Source: Neoarius graeffei (taxonomy: Eukaryota; Chordata; Actinopteri; Siluriformes; Ariidae). Taken from it: DNA of 64,000 bases. Under the pieces are notes generated by a model. That model searched no databases. It saw only the letters and a program-made list of their open reading frames with translations, and was not told where the DNA came from. Shown one piece after another: positions 35,384 through 47,206 of the stretch. The stretch spans positions 4,433,001-4,497,000 of the forward strand of contig NC_083570.1 in the NCBI RefSeq assembly GCF_027579695.1. The letters run 5' to 3'. The position numbers and the translations under genes were made by a program. Every line of letters starts with the position of its first letter. Within the stretch, counting starts at the first letter, position 1.

Positions 35384-35753
35384 TCGGCGGCACGGTGGTG
35401 TAGTGGTTAGCGCTGTCGCCTCACAGCAAGAAGGTCCTGGGTTCGAGCCCTGGGGCCGGCGAGGGCCTTTCTGTGTGGAGTTTGCATGTTCTCCCCGTGT
35501 CCGCGTGGGTTTCCTCCGGGTGCTCCGGTTTCCCCCACAGTCCAAAGACATGCAGGTTAGGTTAACTGGTGACTCTAAATTGACCGTAGGTGTGAGTGTG
35601 AATGGTTGTCTGTGTCTATGTGTCAGCCCTGTGATGACCTGGCGACTTGTCCAGGGTGTACCCCGCCTTTCGCCCGTAGTCAGCTGGGATAGGCTCCAGC
35701 TTGCCTGCGACCCTGTAGAAGGATAAAGCGGCTAGAGATAATGAGAGAGAGAG
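35384..35753 (+). repeat. Full-length teleost SINE with 11-bp target duplication
   Basis: Flanked by AGATCTTCTGA (35373-35383 and 35754-35764). It has the same orientation as the SINE 250 bp to its left, but the target duplication differs, so the two are independent insertions in the same solo LTR. Confidence 0.94.
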
Positions 35754-35943
35754 AGATCTTCTGAGCGTTTTGGATTATACTTTTTGGATTTTTGTAAATA
35801 TTGTAAATAAACCTTATGATACTTTTTGTCCTTCCGCCTCACGCCTCTGCATTTGAGTCATCCCCCTGTTGGCCTAGTGGGGGTTTGCTGGATTATCACA
35901 CCAGTGAACCAGGTTTGAATCCCAGCAAAACCCTAACATATAC

Positions 35944-36504
35944 ACATCTGTTTGTCCCAGTTGTGTTTGTATATATGTTTTAAAAGTATAAGTCGTTTTG
36001 CTGAAGTTTCTCAGAACGAATTGGAAGTGACTGTTGTAATCTGTGTGTATGGTAAACCCTATTTTGATTGCTTCTCATTGCAAGAGGTTCACGAGTCTGA
36101 CTCAAGGCGCATACAACTGGATGCTATAAATCTTACAGTGTCACAGGATCAGTTAATTTTTCAGTACTCCACTCAATTATTGATCCTCTGTTTGTGTAAT
36201 TTTGTATCAATGTGTGTGTTCCATGGGTGGAAGTGGTCTGTCCCAGAATAAAACTCCTCACGAATGCATGAACAGTCATGGATTGGAATACTACATGCAG
36301 CCTTTCATTGACAATTTATCAGGATGAATGGAGTGTCAACCTCAGTCTCGACCTTTCCTTGGAGATGGTTCTTTTGATGAAGGTATTTTGTTAAATGCTG
36401 GTGTGATGATAGATGTTAGAGTAGAAGATCCGACATGGAATTAGAACTATATTAGACATGCTAATGTTGAGAAAGTGGCGCAATCAAAAACCTGACTGAG
36501 ATCT
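35944..36504. other. Intergenic, nothing recognised
   Basis: No convincing frame, repeat end or RNA gene. It lies just outside the left border of the first segmental duplicate. Confidence 0.4.
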
Positions 36505-36569
36505 TTCCCGTATCATCTGTTAATGCATGTGTGCTGGCTTCAGTTTCTTAGTAAACTCAACTGTGCTTT

Positions 36570-36979
36570 GAAAGAAAGAAAGAAAGAAAGAAAGCACAAC
36601 TTTATTCATCACACACTTGTGAAATTTCCTCTCTGCATTTAACCCATCTGAAGCAGTGAACACACACATGCACACACACACATGAGCAATGAGCACACAC
36701 ACATACCCAGAGCAGTGGGCAGCCATGCTAACAGCGCCTGGGGAGCAGTTGGGAGCTCAGTGCCTCGCTCAAGGGCACCTCAGCCCAAGGCCGTCCCATA
36801 TTAACCTAACTGCATGTCTTTGGACTGTGGGGGAAACCAGAGCACCCGGAGGAAACCCACGGAGACACGGGGAGAACATGCAAACTCCACACAGAAAGGG
36901 CCCCGCTGGCCACTGGGCTCGAACCCAGAACCTTCCTGCTGTGAGGTGACCATGCTAACCACTACACCACCGTGCCGCC
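36570..36979 (-). repeat. Composite teleost SINE with (GAAA)n tail
   Basis: The minus-strand head is the same tRNA-like GGCGGCACGGTGG sequence. The 3' half differs from the other SINEs here: it holds a CTCGCTCAAGGGCACCTC block and a CACACA-rich stretch, and it ends in a (TTTC)n tail (plus-strand GAAA run 36570-36594). It is absent from the matching place in copy B (about 54465). Confidence 0.85.
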
Positions 36980-37008
36980 AAAGTTCTGTTCATATCTGCA
37001 AGTTTTAT

Positions 37009-37197
37009 TCAGTGTTCCATCCCTCTGCAGACTAACTCGTATATGGAAGCAATGAGTGCCTCGCTGCAGTCGCCATCAGTCCCGCCCATGAGCCTGGCTC
37101 TCAGCCAGCTCTCCCTCATGAAAAGAACATCAACACTTTTGCTGTCTGCATGAAGCAACTGCTGAAGCTGTTTAACTGCTAAACTGCTCAAAGCAAG
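37009..37197 (-). CDS. Putative last exon of an unknown gene, copy A
   Basis: 62 codons plus stop after a CACAG acceptor, beginning LALSSLAVKQL and ending ELVCRGMEH. The stop TGA overlaps the poly-A signal: the minus strand reads TGAATAAAA, so AATAAA starts inside the stop codon. That marks a 3'-terminal coding exon rather than a chance frame. Copy B (54485-54673) keeps the frame, stop and signal with about a dozen amino-acid changes. The motif SWLRARLMGGTDGDCSEALI is unchanged in both. I do not recognise the family. It lies 1.45 kb downstream of the finTRIM stop and could be a neighbouring gene's last exon or an alternative finTRIM end. Confidence 0.55.
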   Translation of the reverse strand, partial: LALSSLAVKQLQQLLHADSKSVDVLFMRESWLRARLMGGTDGDCSEALIASIYELVCRGMEH

Positions 37198-37206
37198 CTG
37201 TGACAC

Positions 37207-38650
37207 GTTGAGCGTATGTTTGAACAGCTAACCAGGCTTCTAAAGCATAAAAATGAGGGCAAGTCGAAAGTTCTCAGACAGATGTTATAATTTCAAAAGG
37301 TGTGAAAAACATCCCCCAGAATTCTACAAAGAAGGAATTCTCTGATGGAAACACCACTTGCAGAAATGTTTAGACTTAAATGGAGGATATGTAGAGAAAT
37401 AACTTTATTTTCATGAACAAAGATTTTTTTTCAGCTTGTCTTAAAACTTTTTGACTTCCCCTCGTATTAAAATTTTAATCTGCTTCCGATCTCTCCAAAG
37501 TAACAGGTGTTAAAAAATACCAGAATGAATCCTGGACTGCTTTCTTTACATGTTTTAAAACTGGATGGGATGAACATGCACCATTGTCAGAGCTGATGTT
37601 ATGGAAAATTAATCAACACCTTCTGACCAATCAGAACAGAGAACTGTATTGGACTTGTTGCTTTATTTTATTGAAAATGAAAAGAATCACAGACAGGTCC
37701 AGTTCACAGAGACAGATTTATCATCATTATTCACACAGACAATATATGACAACATTAAAAGAGATGTTTTTTGGAGGAAAAAGTCAGTTGTAGGTTGGCA
37801 GTGATTTTCACAAACATATTTAAGACACTGTAGTTATTTCCCACAGATTAAATAATCTAAAAATATCCATCCAAAGTGAAGAAAAACCCCGTTGCGTATC
37901 AATCCAGCAGCTTGCTGACATCCTGACCTCAGTATTAAAAGCTTCTGTCTGAAAATGAGTTCATCACAGAAACTCCATCACTGGGGGAAACTTTATTCTC
38001 CTGTGCTCTTATCTTTTATTCTGCAAAGCTTTGATTGTAATATTTGGATAAAAATCCCAAACTCACAGATAAACCTGGATTTATAAGGTTCTATCTGTGG
38101 GCCAATCATCATCCAGGCTGAATATGGGATGAACATGACATCGGCAGCCTGAACCGATCATGTACTGGATGTTCTAATGGAGTTTAAATATTGTTCAATG
38201 TTTTACAATCAAATCTCAGGGTTTAGAAACAACTTCAGATTTGAAAAAGTGAATGTGGATTTTACATCTTAGAACACAAGCAGAAAAATCAAATTCATTC
38301 CAAAAGTGATGTTTTATTTTTATATAGTGTGACCTGAACAGGTTTAAAATGTTGTTCTGTTCTGGCTTTTTTACTGTTTATTAGTTATTTAATGAGACGC
38401 TGCTTAATATGAAACAAACACAACTTTATAATGCGAAGGTCATGAGATCATTTTCTTTTTAAATTTGACGAGTTTCTTGTCTGACAGTTAATTTTCAACA
38501 TTTCCTTTTTAATTATTTTAAATTATTCATCTGTTTTAATTTAAATATTAAAATGAGTGTTTTGTGCAGCTGGATTGTGTTCTAGTGAAACAGACGACTG
38601 AGCAACAATGTGACAACGTGCAGGAATTTTACAGAAAACACTACACACTT
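37207..38650. other. Conserved non-coding stretch downstream of finTRIM A
   Basis: No convincing gene. From about 37440 on it matches 54728-55906 almost base for base, including the plus-strand open frame near 37584, which has no recognisable domain. It includes the finTRIM 3' flank. AT-rich. Confidence 0.5.
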
Positions 38651-41600
38651 TTATTCTGGATCACACAATCTCGCTGTAGAACCAGAAACCCAGGGGAGCC
38701 AGAGCCCAGCGTATAGAGGCTGAGTGAATGTGGTGTGGACTCTGTGGAGGAGCTTCATCGTGTCAGAGACGCTGTAGAAGGACAGAGTTCCTGCACTGTG
38801 ATCCACATACACTCCTATTCTGGAGGGTGATGGAACTCTGAGATCAGTCTTAATGTTGTTGTGCCAGAAAGAGAGAGAAGAAGAAGAACAACACCACAGA
38901 CTCCAGGACTGATTGTTGCCTCCAAACCCACACTCATTACCCAGTCCTTTCCTGCTGATGTCTTTATATGAGACTGATATGTACACACCAGCACCGCTCC
39001 ACTCCACCTCCCAGTAACAGCGTCCACACACACTCTCCTTACACAACACCTGCTCCCAGTAATCAAATCTCTCTGGATGATCAGAGTAACGCTGCGCTCT
39101 CCCACTGTTTCTCACCTCTCTGTTCTTCTCAGACAGAATGAGGTGACGATGTACCGTGTTGGGATCCAGAGTCAGATAACAGAAATCTAAAATAAGAGAG
39201 AACCAAACTCAACAATGTGAACATGTTGGGTTTAATTCACACAATCTATTTAAACGAAGAGAGAGTGTGTGTGTGTGTGTGTGTGTGTTTTAGACGTACA
39301 TTTCAGAAACTCTTCTTTGCTCTGTGGTTCTGGTCCTGAAATGATCTGAACTGCTGCAGTTGTGGAGAGTAAAATGGAAACATTAGTTTGTGTAAAAGAT
39401 GGAAAGAGTTTAAAGGTGCTGACTGCAAAGTTCTCTGAAATTAAAAAAAAAATTCTTGTGCATGACATTTTCCTCTCTCATAAGATCAAGATCATGCGGA
39501 CGAGGTGTAAACAGTTTGATGTGCTGAGAGTCACTTTTCTCCATTCGGAGACCGTTTTCCTACTTCTTGAGGTAAACAGTGTGGCCCTACGGAAACAGCC
39601 GAACACCAAGAGCCTTAACTAATGAGCATAACTCTGGGACTGCATCACACCAAGGTGGCGATGTGCAGAAAACATCATGACAATTAAAATTAAAAAATAC
39701 CAGCAGATGGCACGGTGGTGTAGTGGTTAGCGCTGTCGCCTCACAGCAAGAAGGTCCTGGGTTCGAGCCCTGGGGCCGGCGAGGGCCTTTCTGTGTGGAG
39801 TTTGCATGTTCTCCCCGTGTCCGCGTGGGTTTCCTCCGGGTGCTCCGGTTTCCCCCACAGTCCAAAGACATGCAGGTTAGGTTAACTGGTGACTCTAAAT
39901 TGACCGTAGATGTGAATGGTTGTCTGTGTCTATGTGTCAGCCCTGTGATGACCTGGCGACTTGTCCAGGGTGTACCCCGCCTTTCGCCTGTAGTCAGCTG
40001 GGATAGGCTCCAGCTTGCCTGTGACCCTGTAGAACAGGATAAAGCGGCAAGAGATAATGAGATGAGATGAATGAAATACCAGCAGATCGCATTACATTCA
40101 AATCCTGAAATGTATGTGCACGCGTTCACAGCTTCAAATGGTTTAAAGTCAGAGGAGGAGTTTTGCTGTGCTTGAGCGTATTTGTGACAAAAATAAGGGC
40201 TTTTTCTTCTCAATTTAGCCACAGATGTATTTATTCTTCTTGAAAAGTGTTTGGCAAACCGGCTACCGGATTTGGGACACTACGACATCCTGAATTATTT
40301 GACATTTGGGATTTGTAAACACACCAGAAATACTAAAGGCAGACAAAACTACAGGTGCCTACCAATATTCCGAGGTAGGTTTTGGGCCAGAATGTTTTGG
40401 GAAATTTCCAAAAAAGAAAAATTGTGCTGGTCGTTGTCAAACACAAAGCTTGGCCAGATGAACAAATCTGCAGTTACGATGATGTCATGTGAAAGACCCC
40501 TATAACTCCGTACTCAGGACTATGGAGTCGAGCCCATGCATTCTAAAGCTAACGGAGCAAAGAACTGGCCAGAATGATTTAGTTATCTGTCCAAAAAAAA
40601 AAGAAATGCCATCTAACCTTGCTCCATCTTGCAATTACACTCACTCGGCAGGCTTTCCTTTTCTTCAGCTTTGAGCTGAAGTGCCCAAGAGTGGCGGCGT
40701 GCATGTACGCAGAGGCTTTGCTCTCCTATGATGAACTAAATTTCGTTGTACATTTGTGCAGTGAGAATAAAGGCATTCTATTCTATTCTATTCTTTCCTG
40801 CTGGCTTTTAGGTGGTGGCAGAGCCGAGTCCACCATGTTTGCCCAGGCCGACTTGTCTTGGTGAACAGTAGGTCAAACACGCCCCATTGTGGTCACGTGA
40901 TATTCTTGCTCATTTGCTTCAGCAATTTTTGGAATTGTAAAATGCAGGACGCTTTTTATCTCGGCAAAACATTTACACACAGGACACAGTGTGTTTGTGC
41001 AGCAGCGAAACATCTCGAAACTCCAACAGGAACAGCAAGAGAACATTTTACCCAGAATTCAACTTTGCAGTCAGAACCTTTAAAGTGATCCAGTCAGTTT
41101 ATTCATTTTAAATCAGTGTTTTAGTTCAAAGTGTCGGGTGAATAAAGTGTCTGCAGAAAAGAAAGCAGGAGCATCGCTAAGAAATAACACATCACTGTGT
41201 TTCTCCAGCAGGAACAGCTCCTCTTACCATGTGGAGGGATTTTGTTGAATTCCTCCTCACAGAATTCCTCGAGTCTCTTTTTCAGATCTGAGAGAGAATT
41301 CCTCACTCCATCAAATGAGAGATGTTGATGGACAGTGATGCTGGATGTGTGAAAATCTGGTCTCTGAAATTGAGGAGACCGATGTCCTGAAGCTAAAACC
41401 TACAGAAAGCAAATGAAATTTAAAACCCACTTGTGATGTCAGACAGGGACATTTATTGTTCCCTTAATGAGAGGTGTTTTAGAGAGTGTGTGAGGAACAG
41501 CTGGCTCTGTAGATCAGACAGTGAGTGTTACCTGGAGGAAATGGATGTGATCGTGTGTGTGTGAAAGCTGCTCCAGCTCAGTGACTCTCCTCTGAAGATC

Positions 41601-41773
41601 AGCAATCTCCTGCTCCAGTTGCTCCAGGAGTCGTTCAGCTCGACTCAGTTCAGCCTTCTCCTGATCTCTGATCAGCTCCGTCACCTCCCAGCGCTTTTTC
41701 TCCATGGAGCTGATCAGCTCAGTAAAGATCCTCTCACTGTCCTCCACTGCTGTCTGTGCACTGAGCTGTTAGG

Positions 41774-41837
<64 letters not shown>

Positions 41838-42987
41838 GATTTAAAGCTCATCTATCATTCCCTCTCTTACTGGGACTGTAAATGACTCGTTGTCCATGTT
41901 GTGTGTGGTTCTAGGAGCAGCTCTGTCTCTGCTCACTGCTCACCTTTATAGTGTTCACAGCCTGTTTCAGCTCCTGCACCTTCTTCTGCTTCTCCTGGAT
42001 TCTCTGCTGGGATTTCATCTGCTCCTCCTTTAACTCACTCTGAGGACAAATAAAATACATTCAACTTTTTATACAGTACGAGCGAACTGGTTACATATTA
42101 ATGTCAGTTCAAAGTACATTCATGTTTCTTACAGCTGTGAATGTTATGTACTGTGTGTGTGTGTGTGTGTGTGTGAAATGTTTGCTAACTGGTTTGACCA
42201 GATTATGACCATCATTGAAGATAAATTTAACTCTTCACCAGAACACAGACAATTTTAATCAGCTTTTACAGAATCCTTCTGATTGAGACACACATTGAAA
42301 TTAAAGTTCAAATCATATCACTGACTAAAGCACCTGTTTCTAGATGGGAAACTATAATTAAGATGATTTAATTCTGGAAAGATTTCTAGTTCTCACCTGT
42401 TTCTCAGCTCTTTCTGCTGCGGCTGTGACGGTGTCGTGACCTTTGTGATGATCCATCGTACACAAATAACAGATGCAGGTTTGATCAGTACGACAGTAGA
42501 TCTCAATCAGCTTGTTATGTTCAGAGCAGATCTTCTCTTGGAGTTTTGCTGAGGCTTCAATTAATGTGTGTTTTTTCCATGAAGAAACTTCATAGTGAGG
42601 TTTCAGATGAGTTTCACAAAATGAAGCCAGACACATCAGACAGGACTTGACGGCTTTGTGTTTTCTCCCGGTGCAGAAATCACACTCCACATCTCCAGGT
42701 CCAGCGTAACAGTGAGCAGGAGAAGCAGCTTGGACTTCAGTCTTCTTCAGTTTCTCCACCACTTCATCCAGCATGTTGTTTCTGCGTAGAACAGGCCTTG
42801 TAGTGAAAGTGTCTCTGCACTGAGGACAGCTGTAGACGCCCTTCTGATCCTCCTGATCCCAGCAGCCATTAATACACACCTTACAGAAACTGTGACCACA
42901 GGGGATAGTCACCGCATCCTTCAGGAGATCCAGACACACTGGGCACCTGAACTGGTCCTGAGCTACTGACATACTGGCCTCAGCCAT
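38651..42987 (-). CDS. finTRIM-type E3 ubiquitin ligase, copy A, 6 exons
   Basis: Exons 42397-42987, 41944-42039, 41532-41765, 41228-41399, 39300-39353 and 38651-39186 join in phase to 560 residues with no stop. Exon 1 holds the RING ([24 protein letters not shown]) and two B-boxes. Exons 2 and 3 (96 and 234 bp, lengths characteristic of finTRIM and TRIM25-like genes) encode a coiled coil ([40 protein letters not shown]). Exon 5 has the VQIISGPEPQSKEEFLK linker. Exon 6 is the PRY-SPRY (B30.2) domain with LTLDPNT, RYCYWEVEW-type and [12 protein letters not shown] motifs. FinTRIMs are fish-specific, cytosolic, and thought to recognise viral components through B30.2. The upstream flank holds the start region, a GA run and a SINE (43275). 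Two SINE or LINE-tail sequences lie in the intron before exon 5. Confidence 0.9.
39709..40073 (+). repeat. Teleost SINE in finTRIM A intron 4, with 14-bp target duplication
   Basis: Flanked by AAATACCAGCAGAT (39695-39708 and 40074-40087). The empty site is seen in copy B at about 58373. It therefore inserted after the duplication, or was lost from B, which is unlikely for a SINE. Confidence 0.94.
40725..40797 (+). repeat. LINE 3'-tail fragment with (ATTCT)n
   Basis: AACTAAATTTCGTTGTACAT..CAATAAAGGCATTCTATTCTATTCT-like sequence is the usual 3' end of L2/CR1-type fish LINEs with its short-repeat tail. The same fragment occurs in copy B at about 59037-59090, so it predates the duplication. Sequence to its left (40640-40725) may belong to the same LINE. 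Confidence 0.6.
41775..41837. repeat. (CA)n microsatellite in finTRIM A intron 2
   Basis: A long CA run directly beyond the exon 3 acceptor. It is shorter in copy B (61293-61329). Confidence 0.93.
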
Positions 42988-43274
42988 TTTCCTGAAATCA
43001 CAGAGAGAGAGAGAGAGATCAGTTGTTTTTCTCCGAAATGAGGAGTTACTTCCTGGTTCTGTGTGTGAAAGAGCAATGGAGAGAGGAGGAGCACGAACAC
43101 AGAGAGATCATGAACACTCCACTATTAACCATTTCATCTCCCTTCAGTGCATAAATGTAACCTATGTAGCCGCACTGATTAGGATTAATTTCAGAAATAC
43201 ACACAGATAATGATAGCCAGATGAAACTTCATGAAACACTAAAGCTTTCTTGTAAGGATGGGTGGATTGATATC

Positions 43275-43649
43275 TCATTCTCATCTCATTATCTGTAGCT
43301 GCTTTATCCTGTTCTACAGGGTCGCAGGCAAGCTGGAGCCTATCCCAGCTGACTACAGGCGAAAGGCGGGGTACACCCTGGACAAGTCGCCAGGTCATCA
43401 CAGGGCTAACACATAGACACAGACAACCATTCACACACATTCACACCAACGGTCAATTTAGAGTCACCAGTTAACCTAACCTGCATGTCTTTGGACTGTG
43501 GGGGAAACCGGAGCACCCGGAGGAAACCCACGTGGACACGAAGAGAACATGCAAACTCAGCACAGAAAGGCTTTCGCCAGCCACGGGGCTCGAACCCGGA
43601 CCTTCTTGCTCTGAGGCGACAGTGCTAACCACGACACCACTGTGCCGCC
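43275..43649 (-). repeat. Teleost SINE upstream of finTRIM A, with 12-bp target duplication
   Basis: Flanked by TGGATTGATATC (43263-43274) and TGGATCGATATC (43650-43661), which differ by one base. The empty site is visible in copy B at about 62750. It sits about 290 bp upstream of the start codon and so may lie within the promoter region. Confidence 0.92.
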
Positions 43650-43661
43650 TGGATCGATATC

Positions 43662-44220
43662 ACATTATGAATATTTTTGATCCATTATTGTTCAGTCTTG
43701 AGAATCAATCCTTCTATTAAAATATCAATAAGAGGGACTGCTTTAAAGTGCTGATTTCATTAATTTAATTTAATTAATTTTTAACATTTTTTTTCGTTAT
43801 GATAGGAATTTGATTTCCTTTCACCTTCTTGCTCCACTCCCAACAGTGGCAGTAGTGAGGCAGTCGTGAGAGCCCAGGTAAACTACTGCCATAATTAACC
43901 TTGACAGAAAATGTTGATTTAACACACAGTGTTTTCAGTGATCATTATGTGGGTGGTGTACACTGAGCTCGACATGAAATCTGGAGAGCTCAGAGCCTAT
44001 TCCCCGCTGTAGAGACGAGTGAAGCCATCTGGCCGCCATCTTACCCTCCCATCGCGTGTATTTGGCTCATGTGTTTAACCGTGGTATCTGATCAACTTTG
44101 CCCAAAGAAAAGTATCTCCTGACTTTTTTCCCCATCTCATTACCTCCTCTTATTTTCTCAACTTCACCCACATTCCTTACATATTTGTGTAGCGCTCCCC
44201 TTCACTGTTTTTTTTTTTAC
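43662..44220. other. Shared flank between finTRIM and the gypsy insertion, copy A
   Basis: No gene. It matches 62755-63318 closely, up to the T-run directly before the LTR. This shows that the gypsy elements at 44221 and 63319 occupy the same site in both duplicates. Confidence 0.6.
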
Positions 44221-44518
44221 TGTGGCAGCAGGGACGTGGTCAAGCGTCGGTCTGTGAATGGAGGGCGGACTCAGGGAAGGTAAGTGGCGGAATCACTGCA
44301 CCTGACAGGAATTAACCTGTGTTTGTGTCTCTTCCCCAGTGACCGTGCCCTATAAGAGGAGAGGGAGAGCGGAGGAAGGGAGCTACTCCCCAACCTGGAT
44401 ACTTGTGTGCGTGCGTGTGTGTATGTGTGTAGTTAAAAGCTGAAAAGCTTCAATAAACGAATTTTTGAGAACTCAGTTCTGGCCTGCCATGCTCCACCCA
44501 CCTAGAACACTTGCTACA
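44221..44518 (+). repeat. 5' LTR of the Gmr1-like element
   Basis: 298 bp, TGTGGCAGCA..TTGCTACA. AATAAA lies near 44453. The same LTR stands at the same flanking site in duplicate B (63319-63606). Confidence 0.9.
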
Positions 44519-44562
44519 GTGGTGCCGAAACCCGGGGAAGGAGCGCAGGAGAGAACAGCCCC

Positions 44563-45269
44563 ATGGAGTCCTCCCCCTTCAAGGACCTGATCCATGCCCT
44601 TGCCACGGCCCAACAGAGCCAGGCGCTGGTCGCCCTCCGGAAGGAACAGGAGCAAAGGTTCGAGGCCCTGGTGCTGGCGCAGCAGGAAGATCACCAGGCA
44701 TTCTGGCACCTACTCTCGTCGGTGGGGTCCACCACCTCCACCACCGCGGGCCCTCCCCACCTTACCCTAATGAAGATGGGCCCACACGACAACCCCGAGG
44801 CCTTCCTCACTCTCTTTGAACAGGCAGCAGAGGTGTGGGGTTGGCTGGTGGAACAGCGCGCTGCACGCCTCCTCCCCCTGCTCATGGGCGAGGCGCAGCT
44901 GGCCGCGCTACAGCTCCCCGCCGACAGCCGGCTGGTTTATGCGGACCTCAGCAGGGCCGTCCTCCAGCGCGTAGGTCACACTCCGGAGCAGCAGTGGCAG
45001 CACTTCCGCACACTGCGCCTGGAGGAGGTCAGCCAGCCGTTCGCGTTTGGCCAGTAACTCCGGGACGCCTGCCGCTGGTGGCTGAGGGCCGACAACCATG
45101 ACACCATCGATCTGGTGGTGCTGGAGCAGATCGTCGCACGACTTCCGGAAGGAACCGCGGAGTGGGTCCAGTGCCATCACCTGGCGTCACTGAATCAGGC
45201 CATCGAGCTGGCAGAGGACCATATGGCGGCCGTTCCAACGGCAGGACAGCGTGTCTCCCCTTCTCCCCT

Positions 45270-45305
<36 letters not shown>

Positions 45306-45700
45306 CTTCTGTTCCTCGCCCCATTCCCCCACCGCAGAGGCGGGGGCCAGCTCCACCCCAGCCGGCCCGCCGCACCTGCGGTGTCCTACCATTTCCTACT
45401 TCCATGTCTGTGTCTTCCCCCCCTCAGGTGAGTGATATCCGGAACACCGGTGCAGAGAGAGAGCCTGGGCCAGTGTGCTGGCACTGTGGGGAGCCAGGGC
45501 ACCTCCAGCATCAGTGCTCAGCGATGGAGGTGGGCGCGGTGGTCCGGATCCCCGACGCGCCAGGAACTACCCACGATCGGGACGCAGTATATCGCATACC
45601 GGTGAGTATCCAAGGGGATACGTATCAGGCTTTGGTGGACTCTGGCTGTAATCAGACCTCAATCCACCAAAGCCTGGTGCAAGACGAGGCATTGGGAAGA
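44563..45700 (+). pseudogene. Gmr1-like gag and protease, with SCAN-like capsid region (fossil)
   Basis: The capsid C-terminal region (about 44850-45240) holds the blocks FRTLRLEEVSQPFAFGQ, LRDACRWWL, VLEQIVARLPEGTAEWV and LNQAIELAEDHM. These are the blocks of the vertebrate SCAN domain, which is known to derive from a Gmr1-like gypsy capsid. A CCHC knuckle (CWHCGEPGHLQHQC) and a protease active-site block (ALVDSGCNQTSIHQ) follow. A CT-dinucleotide run lies within the region at 45272-45303. Part of a broken retrotransposon. Confidence 0.82.
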
Positions 45701-46081
45701 GCACAGTTGGTGAAGGTGTTGTGTGTGCATGGGGATGTTCACAACTACCCTTTAGTGTCGGTCCACATTCTGTTTCGAGGGGAGAAATTTAGAGTACAGG
45801 CGGCAGTTAATCCTCGCCTTACCCACTCGATAATTTTGGGGACTGATTGGCCGGGATTTCAGGATTTAATGACGCACTTAGTGAAGAGTGGGTCCTGCCG
45901 TAGTTCAGCAGGGGGAGGTCCCGGTGTGGCATTGGCGGGAGCAGCTGTCACAGATCTGTCTATGTCATCACCGCGTCAGAGTGAGGAGCAGCAGGCCCCT
46001 CTTCCCCCTCTCGGGGAATCCCTCGCGGATTTTCCGTTAGAGCAATCGTGAGACAAGTCTCTGTGGCATGCGTTTGACCAA

Positions 46082-47185
46082 GTGAGAGTAATCAATGGTC
46101 AAATGCTCCAGCCAAACGCCACCCCATCCTTCCCCTATTTTTCGATTATTAAGGATGGGTTATACCAAGTGACGCAGGACATTCAGACTAAGGAACAAAT
46201 AACCCAACTTTTGATCCTAAAGAGCCGCCGCAAATTGGTATTCCAGGCAGCTCACTTTAATCCCATGGCTGGACACTTAGGGCAGGATAAGACACTAGCC
46301 TGAATACTGGCCCAGTTCTATTGGCCACGGATTCGCAGTGATGTCCGTGGGTGGTGTACGGCATGCCGCAAATGCCAGTTAGTAAATCCAACGGCCATCC
46401 CAAAAGCGCCTTTGCACTCTCTACCATTAATCGAGACCCCGTTTTAAAGAATTGGGATGGGTCTCGTCGGGCCATTAGTTCGGTCAACACGAGGGTATCG
46501 CTTTATTTTAGTTCTGGTGGACTATGCAACACGATATCCAGAAGCAGTGCCACTTCGCAATATCTCCGCACGTAGTATTGCAGAAGCACTCTTCCACGTC
46601 ATCTCCCAAGTCGGAATCCCCAAAGAGATTCTGAATGATCAGGGCACTACGTTTATGTCACGCACACTGCGCGAACTGTATGGGTTACTGGGAATCAAGC
46701 CGATCCGCACCAGCGTTTATCACCCACAAACAGACGGCTTAGTCGAACGGTTTAATCGCACCCTCAAAAACATAATTAAAAAATTTGTAGGCGAGGACGC
46801 ACATAACTGGGATAAATGGCTCGAGCCCTTGCTTTTTGCAGTGTGAGAGGTCCCACAAGCCTCCATGGGGTTCTCCCCATTTGAATTATTATATGGGTGT
46901 AAGCTGCGTGGCATCCTAGATGTGCTGCGGGAAAATTGGGAGGAGGGAACTTCCCCGAGCAAAAATGAAATTCAATATGTTATTGACCTGCGTGCAGAAC
47001 TCCACACACTCACACACCTAACCCAGGAGAATTTGTGGCAGGCTCAAGAATGTCAAGTCCGCCTGTACAACAGGGGCATGCGCCTTAGGGAATTCACACC
47101 GGGAGACAAAGTACTCGTGTTGTTGCCCACGTCAAGCTCTAAATTAATCGCTAGGTGGCAAGGACCCTTTGAGGTCACACGGTGA
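46082..47185 (+). pseudogene. Gmr1-like integrase (fossil)
   Basis: An H2C2 zinc-binding region (AAHFNPMAGHLGQDKTLA, then C-x2-C near 46365) is followed by a DDE core with LVLVDYATRYPEAVPL, ILNDQGTTFMS and YHPQTDGLVERFNRTLK. A C-terminal region with GFSPFELLYG and FTPGDKVLVLLPTSS comes next. It lies before, not after, the reverse transcriptase. Confidence 0.87.
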
Positions 47186-47206
47186 GTCGGGGACATCGAC
47201 TATGAG

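Larger units (their letters stand above)
34570..35938 (+). repeat. Solo LTR interrupted by two SINEs (fossil)
   Basis: The ends are TGTTAGGACT and ..CCCTAACA, flanked by the 5-bp duplication TATAC (34565-34569 and 35939-35943). An AATAAA signal lies near 35805. Without the two SINEs and their target duplications it is about 595 bp. No internal retroelement sequence is attached, so it is a solo LTR left by recombination. The family is not identified. Confidence 0.75.
36505..44990. repeat. Segmental duplication, copy A
   Basis: Aligns with 54400-64000 in order and orientation: ATCATCTGTTAATGCATG at the left border, the unknown last exon, the finTRIM gene, its upstream flank, and the gypsy 5' LTR with the start of gag. 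Copy A has three SINEs that B lacks (36570, 39709, 43275) and about 210 bp near 37241-37467 that B lacks. The right limit is set only by the end of the window in copy B. Confidence 0.85.

Noticed and set aside
37584-37793. Small plus-strand gene downstream of finTRIM A
   Set aside because: The frame differs in length and reading from its counterpart at 54847, so it is not conserved as protein.
40251-40505. Gene in finTRIM A intron 4 resembling a transposon protein start ([13 protein letters not shown])
   Set aside because: The duplicate at about 58550 has the phrase broken by a stop, and no further domain follows. At most an old transposon scrap.
45270-45400. Arg/Glu-rich protein on the minus strand at 45187-45405
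   Set aside because: An artefact of a CT dinucleotide run read on the opposite strand of the gypsy gag.
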